Shown: piece by piece, positions 15,555 to 24,271 of the stretch
Layout of the letters: the number at the start of each line of letters is the position of its first letter
Numbering within the stretch: the stretch's first letter is position 1
Origin: Sphingopyxis sp. LC363
GTDB lineage: Bacteria > Pseudomonadota > Alphaproteobacteria > Sphingomonadales > Sphingomonadaceae
Assembly: GCF_000756385.1 (NCBI RefSeq)
Contig: NZ_JNFC01000020.1
Span: 1-60,495 of the forward strand
Length of the DNA stretch: 60,495 bases
Direction: 5' to 3'
Translations under genes and position numbers: made by a program
Notes under the pieces: model-generated
The model's database searches: none
What the model was told of the DNA's origin: nothing
What the model saw: the letters and a program-made list of their open reading frames with translations, nothing else

Positions 15555-16949
15555 CTATCGCTCGCGCGCCGCCGTCGTGCGGATCTCGTCGATCGGGCTC
15601 AGCAGATAGGAGGCGAGCGAGCGTCGGCCGGTGCGGATGTCGGCGGTAACCGCCATGCCGGGGGTGAGAGGAATCGCCCTGCCATCGCGCACGATCGTCG
15701 CGCGGTCCAGCGTCACCCGCGCCGTGTAGATCAGTCCGCGCTTTTCGTCCTGTACCGCGTCCGAGCTGATATGCTCGAGCTTGCCCGGTACCGCGCCGTA
15801 GCGCGTGAAGGGAAAGGCCTCTACCTTGAGCGCGACGGGCTGGCCGGCGGCGATGAAGCCGACATCCTTGTTGGCGATCGTCACCTCGGCGATCAGCTTC
15901 CCGCGCGCGGGCACGATCACCATGATCGGTTTGGCCGCTTCGACGACGCCGCCGACGGTGTGGACCGCCAGCTGCGTGACCGTGCCGTCGACCGGGCTGA
16001 CCAGCCGCTGGAGGCTGCTGCGTTTCGCCGCCTTGGTCAGCTCCTCCTTGCGCAGCCGTGCGTCGCTTTCGGCCCTCGCAAGGTCGGCGAGGATACGGGC
16101 GCGGGCCTCTGCGGCGGACTGGCTGAAACTGCCGCCCGCCGCGGCGATCTGCGCGTCGGCCTTGCGGGCGGTGGCGAGGGCGGCGTCGCGGTCGCGCGCC
16201 GCGGCGATGCGCTGACGGCGCATCTCTATCACGCGCAGCTTCGAGACATAGCCCTTCTCCAGCAGCTTCTCGTTGGCGGCGATCTGCTCGTCGAGCAGGG
16301 GGAGGGTTTCGTCGAGCTTGTCCGCCTGAATCTGCGCTTCGGCCCGGCTCGCGCGCGCGGCCCGGGTGTCGGCGGCGCGCGTCTGGCTGCCCGCCCGGAT
16401 CTCGGCGAGCTGGGCGCGGGCGAGCGCGACCTGGGTGTCGGCGACCTCGGAGGAGGTTCCGGCGGGCGGCGTGAAGCGCAGGCCCCGGCCGTCGAGCGCG
16501 GAGAGGATGGCGCGAAGCCGCGCGGCGTCGAGTTCGGCGGTCTCGAGCGCCTTGCGGGCTTGCGCCGCGTCGGCATCGGAGACGGTGGGATCGAGTTCGA
16601 CCAGCGGCTGGCCCGCGCGCACCGTCTGCCCGTCGCGGACCAATATCGCGTGGACGATCCCCGCCGCGCCGGGCTGGATCAGCTTGACGTCGTCGGCGGG
16701 AACCAGCTTGCCCGGCGCCGAGGCGACGACGTCGACCCGGCCCAGCACGAGCCAGAGCAGCGCGGCCGCCAGCAGCCCGAGCAAGAGCCAGGCGGTGACC
16801 CGCGCGGTCGGCGACACCGGGCGCTCGACCACCTCCAGCGCGGCGGGAAGGAAGTCGGTCTCTTCGGTGCGCAGAACCGCGCGCGAGCGCACGCGTTCAT
16901 TGTCGAGCGCGTCGCGGACGGCGGTCCAGTGGCGGGGGGTCGCGTTCAT
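15555..16949 (-). CDS. Type I secretion periplasmic adaptor (HlyD family)
   Basis: About 464 residues. One N-terminal membrane helix (ARVTAWLLLGLLAAALLWLVLG, ~50-70) is followed by a lipoyl-type half-motif (PGAAGIVHAILVRDGQTV), a long coiled-coil region (~130-310, rich in Ala/Glu/Arg) and a beta-barrel domain with VSPVDGTVTQLAVHTVGGVV. The C-terminal GMAVTADIRTGRRSLASYLLSP is a hallmark of HlyD-type adaptors. Its start overlaps the ABC gene stop (ATGA). It links the inner-membrane transporter to an outer-membrane TolC, which is not in the window. Confidence 0.93.
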   Translation of the reverse strand: MNATPRHWTAVRDALDNERVRSRAVLRTEETDFLPAALEVVERPVSPTARVTAWLLLGLLAAALLWLVLGRVDVVASAPGKLVPADDVKLIQPGAAGIVHAILVRDGQTVRAGQPLVELDPTVSDADAAQARKALETAELDAARLRAILSALDGRGLRFTPPAGTSSEVADTQVALARAQLAEIRAGSQTRAADTRAARASRAEAQIQADKLDETLPLLDEQIAANEKLLEKGYVSKLRVIEMRRQRIAAARDRDAALATARKADAQIAAAGGSFSQSAAEARARILADLARAESDARLRKEELTKAAKRSSLQRLVSPVDGTVTQLAVHTVGGVVEAAKPIMVIVPARGKLIAEVTIANKDVGFIAAGQPVALKVEAFPFTRYGAVPGKLEHISSDAVQDEKRGLIYTARVTLDRATIVRDGRAIPLTPGMAVTADIRTGRRSLASYLLSPIDEIRTTAARER

Positions 16950-19099
16950 GCCGCCCCCCCCGCCTGGACGCCGATCTGGCGGTGATGGAGCGCCGCATAG
17001 CGCCCGCCGAGGCGGAGCAGCTCGTCGTGCGTGCCGCTCTCGACGATGCGCCCCTTGTCGAGCGTCAGGATGCGGTCGCACTGGCGGATCGCCGAAAGGC
17101 GGTGCGCGATGATCAGCACGGTGCGGCCCGCGGCGATCGCCTTCAGATTGCGCTGGACGATCTCCTCGCTCTCGGCATCGAGCGCGGAGGTCGCCTCGTC
17201 GAGGATCAGGATGCGCGGATTGGTGATCAGCGCGCGAGCGATGGCGAGGCGCTGGCGCTGGCCGCCCGAGAAGTTGACGCCGCGCTCTTCGACGATCGTG
17301 TCATATCCGTGCGGGAGCGCGAGGATGAAATCATGCGCGCCCGCGAGCCGCGCGGCGGTCATCACCCGCTCGATCGGCATCGCGGGATCGGCGAGCGCGA
17401 TATTCTCGCGGATCGAGCGGTTGAACAGGATATTCTCCTGCAGCACCACGCCGATCTGGCGGCGCAGCCAGGCGGGGTCGATCTGGGCGATGTCGGCGCC
17501 GTCGACAAGCACCCGGCCGCTGGCGGGCAGATAGAGGCGCTGGAGCAATTTGGTGAGCGTCGATTTGCCCGAGCCCGAGGCGCCGGCAATGCCGAGCTTG
17601 GCGCCGGCGGGCAGGTCGATGTCGATGTCGTCGAGCGTCCAGGGACCGTCGGCGGCATAGCGGAAACGGACATTTTCGAAACGGATATGGCCGGCGAGCG
17701 CGGGCAGTGCGGTCCGCGATCCGGCACCGGGCTCGCCGCCGGTGTTGAGGATGTCGCCCATCCGCGCGATCGAGAGGCGGACCTGCTGGAAGTCCTGCCA
17801 GAGCTGCGCCATGCGGATGACCGGGCCCGAGACGCGCTGCGCGAACATGTTGAACGCGACCAGCCCGCCGATCGTCAGTGCGCCCGCGATCACCTGTTGC
17901 GCGCCGAAAAACAGGATCGCGGCGAGGCTGAGTTTCGAGATGAGCTGGACCGCCTGGCTGCCCGAATTGCCGAGGTTGATCACGCGCTGGTTGGCGGCGC
18001 TGTAGGCGGCGAGCTGGCGTTCCCAGCGCTCCTGCCATTGCGGCTCGACCGCGGCGGCCTTGAGGGTCTGCATGCCCGAGACGCTTTCGACGAGCAGCGC
18101 GTTGTTCGCGGCGCCGCGCGCGAATTTTTCGTCGAGCCGGCGGCGCAGCGGCCCGGTGACGAGCAGCGACACGATCACATAGGCGGGGAGCGTCAGCGCG
18201 ACGATGACAAAGAGGAGCGGCGAATAGAGCCACATCGCGACGAGGAAGACGATCGTGAACAGCGGATCGATCAGGACGGTGAGCGAGGCATTGGTCATGA
18301 ACTCGCGCACCGTTTCCAGCTCGCGGACGCGGGTGACGGTGTCGCCGACGCGGCGATTCTCGAAATAGGCGAGCGGCAGGCGGAGCAGGTGGCGGAAGAG
18401 GCGGCTGCCCAGTTCGACGTCGAGTTTCTGGCTGGTCTCCGAATAGAGCCGGGTGCGCAGCCAGCCGAAGGCGACTTCCCAGAGCGAGACGATCACCAGA
18501 CCGATGCTGAGCACCTGGAGGGTGGCGAGGCTGTTGTGGGCGAGCACCTTGTCGACGACGTTCTGGAAGAAGAGCGGCGCCGCGAGCCCGAGCAGGTTGA
18601 GCGCGAGGGTGATCAGCAGCACCTCGCCGATCAGCTTTCGATATTTGACGATCTGGGGGACGAACCAGGTCATGTCGAAGGCGGGCGCGGCGACCTGCGC
18701 GGCATCGCGCGTCGCGACGAGGAGCAAGGCGCCCGACCAGCGGGCTTCCAGCGCGCTGCGATCCCAGCGCTCGATCTCGGCGCCGGGGCGCTGGACGGCC
18801 ACGGCGTCCTCGCCGACGCGGCCGATCACGAACCAGCCCTCGGGCCCGCCGGCCAGCACCGGCATGGGAAGGCGCTGCAATCGCTCGAAATCGCCGGTGG
18901 TGGCGCGGGCGCGGACGCCTTCGATGCGCTTTGCCAGGCGTAACAGGTCGGATTCGGTGACGGGGTTGGCATGACCCAGATCGTGGCGCAGCTCGACGGG
19001 GTCGGCGGCGATGCGGTGCATGGCGAGGATCAGCGCGAAGGCGGCGAGCCCGTTGTCCGCGGGCGGCTGCGACGTCCCGGGGGACAGGTCCTGCTGCAC
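16946..19099 (-). CDS. Type I secretion ABC transporter (permease-ATPase)
   Basis: About 717 residues from a GTG start at 19099 with GGAG upstream. The N-terminal C39-like domain (~15-135) lacks the catalytic Cys, as in HlyB, so it is a docking rather than protease domain. Six membrane helices (~150-430) are followed by an ATPase with Walker A GASGSGKST, signature NFSGGQRQRLAIARAL, Walker B ILILDEATSALDAES and H-loop IIAHRLS. It is the first gene of a leftward operon with the adaptor. The divergent RTX genes beside it are the probable cargo. Confidence 0.95.
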   Translation of the reverse strand: MQQDLSPGTSQPPADNGLAAFALILAMHRIAADPVELRHDLGHANPVTESDLLRLAKRIEGVRARATTGDFERLQRLPMPVLAGGPEGWFVIGRVGEDAVAVQRPGAEIERWDRSALEARWSGALLLVATRDAAQVAAPAFDMTWFVPQIVKYRKLIGEVLLITLALNLLGLAAPLFFQNVVDKVLAHNSLATLQVLSIGLVIVSLWEVAFGWLRTRLYSETSQKLDVELGSRLFRHLLRLPLAYFENRRVGDTVTRVRELETVREFMTNASLTVLIDPLFTIVFLVAMWLYSPLLFVIVALTLPAYVIVSLLVTGPLRRRLDEKFARGAANNALLVESVSGMQTLKAAAVEPQWQERWERQLAAYSAANQRVINLGNSGSQAVQLISKLSLAAILFFGAQQVIAGALTIGGLVAFNMFAQRVSGPVIRMAQLWQDFQQVRLSIARMGDILNTGGEPGAGSRTALPALAGHIRFENVRFRYAADGPWTLDDIDIDLPAGAKLGIAGASGSGKSTLTKLLQRLYLPASGRVLVDGADIAQIDPAWLRRQIGVVLQENILFNRSIRENIALADPAMPIERVMTAARLAGAHDFILALPHGYDTIVEERGVNFSGGQRQRLAIARALITNPRILILDEATSALDAESEEIVQRNLKAIAAGRTVLIIAHRLSAIRQCDRILTLDKGRIVESGTHDELLRLGGRYAALHHRQIGVQAGGAA

Positions 19100-19344
19100 G
19101 GTGGGTCTCCGATCGGATTCTTGAGGCGGTGATAATCTGCGGGGTGCGGCAAGCTGAATCGTCCGGCACGGTCCTTGGTAGCGGCCAAATCCCGGCGAGC
19201 GAAGGCGCCGAGCCTCCGGTCGTCGGAGCAAAGGGGCGATTCGCCTTTCGCAGGCGCAGCATATGGTTGACCCGGATGCCGTCGCGGGCTGTCTGCTCGC
19301 GATTGCGGGGGGTCGCTTTTCAAGCTTGTGACGGGAGCCCTGCC

Positions 19345-22300
19345 ATGCCGACCCTCTACATCTCTCCCACCGGCAGCGGCTCGGGCGACGGCTCCAGCGC
19401 GGCGAACGCCGCGACGCTGGAGGATCTGCCGCAACTGATCGCGGCGGCCGGGCCGGGCGGCGAGGTGCTGCTGCTCGCCGACCAGGGCGCTTATACCGCG
19501 CCGGCCGGCGCGCTGGCGATCGTCGCGGGCGGGACGGCGAGCGCGCCGGTGACGGTCCGCGGCGTCGACAGCGCGGGCAATGCGATGGCGGCGACGATCA
19601 CCGGCACGCGGAGCGAGCCCTTCGACCCGGCCATGCCGCCGGGCGAGGAGATATTCCGGCTGCTCGACGGCGCGGACAATCTGCGCTTCAGCGATCTGGC
19701 TTTCCAGAATGTCGGCACGGCCTTTCGCGTCGGCGCGGACGTCGGCAACCTGGCGATCGAGCATGTCGAGGCGACGAACGTCGCCCGCTTCTTCGACAAT
19801 ATGGTCTCGGGCGCCAACGCCAGCGCGACGATCACCGGCCTCACGATCCGCGACGTCGCCGTGAACGGCTATTCCAAGGGCGCGATCCGCATCCAGTACA
19901 ACAGCAATGACATTCTGATCGAGGATGTGCGCGGCGACAGCCGGTTTCAGGACGGCGACAATTTCGCGATCGGCGTGCATCTCACCGACACCGTGCACGA
20001 TGTGACGATCGATCGCGTCGCGATGCGCAACGCGCTCGACACGGTGAACGACTATCGCAACGGCGATGGGTTTGCGACCGAGCGCGGCACCTATGACATC
20101 ACGCTGCGCGACGTGATCGCCACGGGCAACAGCGACGGCGGGCTCGACCTCAAGAGCGACAATATCGTGATCGACGGCGCGATCGTTTCGGGCAACGGCC
20201 GCAATATCCGGCTGTGGGGCACGGGCGCTGTGCTGAGCAATATCGTCAGCCTCGACGCGGGCGCGCCGCTGGCGGGCGGCAACCGCGAGCATATCTGGCT
20301 GGCCGAAGGTGCGAGCGCGACGATCGACGGGGCGTTTTTTTCCGACCCGGGCTCGCCGACCCTGTTCAACCTCGCCGAGCGGAACGGCCAGCTGGCGGTC
20401 GAGGATTTCGGATTCGTCACCGGATCCGGCACGACCCAGTCGGTGCGCGGCTCCGGATCGGTGCTGACGCTGACCGGCGAGCGTATCGCGGTGACGGCGG
20501 GGACCGCGGGCGACGACCTGCTGGCGGGCACTGCCGCCGCCGATGCGCTGGCGGGGGGCGCCGGGCGCGACATGCTGAGCGGCGGGGCGGGCGATGATCT
20601 GCTCGCGGGCGGCGCGGGCGACGACATGCTGGTCGGCGATTCGGGCGACGACCGCGTCGAAGGCGGCGCCGGGCGCGACATCATGGTCGGCGGCGCGGGG
20701 AGCGACCTGCTGAGCTATGTGGGCAGCGCCGCGGGCGTGCGGATCGACCTGTTGCGCCTCGCCGCCGGTGGCGGCGATGCCGAAGGCGATCTGTTCGACG
20801 GGTTCGAGGGGGTCGAAGGATCGGCCTTTGCCGATGTCCTTGCGGGCGACGCGGGCGCGAACCGGCTGTTCGGCGGCGCGGGCGACGACGCGCTTTCGGG
20901 CGGATCGGGCGACGACATGCTCGACGGCGGCGCGGGCGCGGACCTGCTCGACGGCGGCGCCGGGTTCGATTGCGTCGATTATGGCAGCAGCGCCGCGGCG
21001 GTGGTCGTCGATCTCGCCAATGGCGCGGCGAGCGGCGGCGAGGCGGCGGGCGACCGGCTGGAGAGCATCGAGGCGGTGCGCGGGTCGGGCTTTGCCGATA
21101 CGCTGTCGGGGGGCGACGGCGCGGACTGGATCGAGGGCGGCGCGGGCGACGACCGCATCGACGGGCGCGGCGGCGACGACCTGCTTCTCGGCGGGGCGGG
21201 TGCCGATACGCTGATCGGCGGCGCGGGGATCGACCGCGCGGATTATTCGGCGAGCGGCGGGGCGGTCACCATCGACCTTGTCGCGGGCACGGGAAGCGGC
21301 GGCGATGCCGAGGGCGACCGGATCGAGGGGATCGAGCAACTGATCGGTTCGGGTTTCGGCGATGTGCTCACCGGCGACGGTTTCGACAATATATTGACCG
21401 GCGGCGGAGGCGCGGACCAGCTGACCGGCGGCGCCGGAATTGACACCGCCGATTATTCGGCGAGCGATGCAGCGGTGACCGCGGTGCTGGGCGGCACCGG
21501 CAGCGGCGGCGATGCCGAGGGCGACGTGCTGGGGGGAATCGAGAATCTGGTCGGCGGCGCGTTTGACGACGTGTTGGTCGGCGACGGCGCGGTCAATGTC
21601 CTGTCGGGCGGTGCCGGCGACGACCGGCTGGCCGGTGATGGCGGGGCGGACCGGCTCGACGGCGGAGCGGGGTTCGACGTGGCCGACTTTTCGGCCAGCG
21701 CGAACATGGTGACGGCGGACCTTGCGGCGGGCACGGTTTCGGGCGGGGTCAGCCTGACCGCGATCGAGGGCCTGACCGGATCGGCGTTCGACGATGCGCT
21801 GAACGGCGACGCCGGCGACAACCTGCTGATCGGCGGCCGGGGTGCGGACTTGCTCGACGGGCGCGACGGCTTCGACACCGCCGACTATTCGGGTTCGGCC
21901 GCGTCGGTGCGAGTCGACCTTGCCTTGTCGGTACAGGGCGGCACCGGCGATGCGGCGGGCGACCGGCTGGTAAGCATCGAGGCGCTGGTGGGTTCGGCGT
22001 TCGACGATTCGCTGACAGGCGTGGATGGCGCCGAAGCGCTGTATGGCGGCGCGGGAGCGGACCGGCTCGAAGGGCGCGGCGGCGACGACCGGCTCGAGGG
22101 CGGGGCGGGCGCCGATATGCTGATCGGCGGCGCCGGTATCGACACGGTCGACTATAGCGCCAATGCAAGCGCCGTCTCGATCAACCTCCAGACCGGCGCG
22201 AGCGGCGGCGGCGATGCCGAGGGCGACCGGTTCGACGGGGTCGAGCATTTCATCGGCACCGGCTTCGCCGATACGATCATCGGCGACGGGGCGGACCAGA

Positions 22301-24210
22301 TACTGGTCGGCGGCGCGGCGGGCGACCGGCTGGACGGCGCGGGCGGTTTCGACGTCCTGGTCTATTCGGGCAGCGCGGCGGGGGTGAAGGTCAACCTCGC
22401 GACCAATATCCTGTCGGGCGGCGACGCGCAGGGTGACAGCATTTCCGGAATCGAGGGGGTGGTGGGCAGCGCCTTCGCCGACACGTTGACGGGCGATGCG
22501 AATGCGAACCGGATCGAGGGCGGCGGCGGCAACGACACGCTCGACGGCGGCGCGGGCGCGGACGTGATGATCGGCGGCGAGGGCAATGATTCCTATATCG
22601 TCGACGACGCCGGCGACCAGGTGGTCGAGGCGGTCGGCGGCGGGATCGACATCGCGCGCACCAGCCTGTCCTCGCTGACACTCGCCGACGGGGTCGAGGA
22701 TCTGAGCTATGTCGGTAGCGGCGGCTTCTCCGGCACCGGTAACGCGCTCGATAACAGCCTCTATGGCAAGGCGCTGAACGACGCGCTCTACGGTCTCGAC
22801 GGCGACGACAAGCTGGTGGGCGGCGCGGGCGCGGACCTGCTCGACGGCGGGGCCGGGCGCGACCAGGTCGATTATACCAAATCCGCCGCGATCACCGTGA
22901 ATCTGGTCACCAACGTCAATCACGGCGGCGAGGCGGAAGGTGACCGGCTGGCCGGCATCGAGATCGTGATCGGTTCCAACTATGCCGACAGCATCACCGG
23001 CAGCGACGACCCGCTGGCGGGCGACACGCTGTACGGCCGCGGCGGCGGCGATGTGCTGGTCGGCGGCGCGGGCGACGACCAGCTCGACGGCGGCAGCGGC
23101 AACGATGTGCTGCGCGGCGGCGCCGGCAACGACCTCTATGTCGTTTACGAGGCCGGCGACCAGGTGATCGAGGCGGCCGGCGAAGGCCGCGACCGCATCC
23201 GGACCGCGGCGCGCAGCTACACGCTCGGCGCCAATATCGAGGAGCTGGTCTATACCGGGACGATCGGCGCGGCGATGACCGGCAATGCGCTCGACAATTT
23301 CGTCGTCGGCGGCGGCGGCGAGGATCAGCTGGCCGGGGGCGACGGCGCGGACGTGCTGCGCGGCGGCGCGGGCGGCGATCTGCTCGACGGCGGCGCGGGA
23401 TCGGATACCGTCGAATATGCCGGCTCGCTCGGCGGTGTGCTGGTCAACCTGCGCAGCCAGACCGCGACCGGCGGCGATGCCACCGGCGACCGGCTGATCG
23501 CTATCGAAAATGCCGAGGGTTCGGCCTTTGCGGATGTGCTGCTCGGCAGCGCCGGGGCCAATGTGCTGACCGGCGGCGAAGGCGACGACGCACTCTCCGG
23601 CGATGCCGGCAACGACACGCTGCGTGGCGGGGCGGGCGTCGACCGGCTCGATGGCGGCAAGAACGAGGATGCGCTCTACGGCGACGACGATGACGATACG
23701 CTGTACGGCGGGCAGCAGACCGACCGGCTCTATGGCGGCGCGGGCAACGACCTTCTGGTCGGCGATACCGAATGGATTTCTTCGTTGGCGGCGCGGGATA
23801 CGCTCGATGGCGGCGAGGGCGACGACGTGCTGGTCGGCGACGGGATGAGCATGACGGCAAGCGGCGTTGGCGGCGTGGATACGCTGATCGGCGGGCTCGG
23901 CGACGACGTGCTGTACGGCGACGCAATGACCATGGCGGTCGGAGCGCGCGGGGGCAATGACAAGCTGACCGGCGGCGGCGGGAGTGACCGATTCGTCTTC
24001 GCCGCCGGTTCGGGCGCCGACGAGATCACCGATTTCACGCGCGGCGGCGCCGAGGCCGACCGGATCGATCTCAGCGCCTTCGACATCGCCTATGAGGCGC
24101 TGCGCTTTACCGTCGGCAGCGCGGGGGTGACGGTCCAGCTTGGCGGCACCGATACGATCTTCGTGCGCGGGGTGACTGCGCTCGATCAGGCGGACTTCGT
24201 CTTCGGCTGA
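19345..24210 (+). CDS. Large secreted beta-helix/RTX protein (1,621 aa)
   Basis: It lacks a Sec signal and ends in FVFG, as type I substrates do. Residues 1-~370 form a right-handed beta-helix-like domain with NGDGFATERG (239-248) and GNSDGGLDLKS (261-271). From ~389 on it is RTX, with GGxGxDxL nonapeptides that bind calcium. These are arranged in ten modules, each starting with a (V/A)DYSxSAxxVxVDL segment and GSxFADxLxGD. The C-terminus (ITDF, IDLSAFDIAYE, IFVRG) matches the neighbouring paralogue and is probably the secretion signal. ATG 19345 has GGGAG upstream. It is divergent from the transporter across a 245-base gap. The function is unknown; adhesin, matrix protein or polysaccharide-active enzyme are possible. 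Confidence 0.9.
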   Translation: MPTLYISPTGSGSGDGSSAANAATLEDLPQLIAAAGPGGEVLLLADQGAYTAPAGALAIVAGGTASAPVTVRGVDSAGNAMAATITGTRSEPFDPAMPPGEEIFRLLDGADNLRFSDLAFQNVGTAFRVGADVGNLAIEHVEATNVARFFDNMVSGANASATITGLTIRDVAVNGYSKGAIRIQYNSNDILIEDVRGDSRFQDGDNFAIGVHLTDTVHDVTIDRVAMRNALDTVNDYRNGDGFATERGTYDITLRDVIATGNSDGGLDLKSDNIVIDGAIVSGNGRNIRLWGTGAVLSNIVSLDAGAPLAGGNREHIWLAEGASATIDGAFFSDPGSPTLFNLAERNGQLAVEDFGFVTGSGTTQSVRGSGSVLTLTGERIAVTAGTAGDDLLAGTAAADALAGGAGRDMLSGGAGDDLLAGGAGDDMLVGDSGDDRVEGGAGRDIMVGGAGSDLLSYVGSAAGVRIDLLRLAAGGGDAEGDLFDGFEGVEGSAFADVLAGDAGANRLFGGAGDDALSGGSGDDMLDGGAGADLLDGGAGFDCVDYGSSAAAVVVDLANGAASGGEAAGDRLESIEAVRGSGFADTLSGGDGADWIEGGAGDDRIDGRGGDDLLLGGAGADTLIGGAGIDRADYSASGGAVTIDLVAGTGSGGDAEGDRIEGIEQLIGSGFGDVLTGDGFDNILTGGGGADQLTGGAGIDTADYSASDAAVTAVLGGTGSGGDAEGDVLGGIENLVGGAFDDVLVGDGAVNVLSGGAGDDRLAGDGGADRLDGGAGFDVADFSASANMVTADLAAGTVSGGVSLTAIEGLTGSAFDDALNGDAGDNLLIGGRGADLLDGRDGFDTADYSGSAASVRVDLALSVQGGTGDAAGDRLVSIEALVGSAFDDSLTGVDGAEALYGGAGADRLEGRGGDDRLEGGAGADMLIGGAGIDTVDYSANASAVSINLQTGASGGGDAEGDRFDGVEHFIGTGFADTIIGDGADQILVGGAAGDRLDGAGGFDVLVYSGSAAGVKVNLATNILSGGDAQGDSISGIEGVVGSAFADTLTGDANANRIEGGGGNDTLDGGAGADVMIGGEGNDSYIVDDAGDQVVEAVGGGIDIARTSLSSLTLADGVEDLSYVGSGGFSGTGNALDNSLYGKALNDALYGLDGDDKLVGGAGADLLDGGAGRDQVDYTKSAAITVNLVTNVNHGGEAEGDRLAGIEIVIGSNYADSITGSDDPLAGDTLYGRGGGDVLVGGAGDDQLDGGSGNDVLRGGAGNDLYVVYEAGDQVIEAAGEGRDRIRTAARSYTLGANIEELVYTGTIGAAMTGNALDNFVVGGGGEDQLAGGDGADVLRGGAGGDLLDGGAGSDTVEYAGSLGGVLVNLRSQTATGGDATGDRLIAIENAEGSAFADVLLGSAGANVLTGGEGDDALSGDAGNDTLRGGAGVDRLDGGKNEDALYGDDDDDTLYGGQQTDRLYGGAGNDLLVGDTEWISSLAARDTLDGGEGDDVLVGDGMSMTASGVGGVDTLIGGLGDDVLYGDAMTMAVGARGGNDKLTGGGGSDRFVFAAGSGADEITDFTRGGAEADRIDLSAFDIAYEALRFTVGSAGVTVQLGGTDTIFVRGVTALDQADFVFG

Positions 24211-24246
24211 GCATCGCACCGTTCGGCCGAGGGAACCCGCACAGCC

Positions 24247-24271
24247 CTCTCCCGCGAAGGGCGGGGGAGAG
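24247..24271. terminator. Hairpin between two convergent RTX genes
   Basis: CTCTCCCGC-GAAG-GGCGGGGGAGAG forms a strong GC stem in the 61-base gap between the convergent RTX genes. It can serve both directions, and its right arm touches the stop codon of the leftward gene. No T-tract is seen. Confidence 0.5.

Noticed and set aside
19345..20460. AlgE-type mannuronan C5-epimerase for the beta-helix domain
   Set aside because: The plan (beta-helix plus RTX) is similar, but I could not find the catalytic DPHD-type motif in either protein.
20500..23800. Tandem repeats considered as a CRISPR or satellite array
   Set aside because: The period matches nonapeptide codons inside a continuous reading frame; spacers of constant length are absent.
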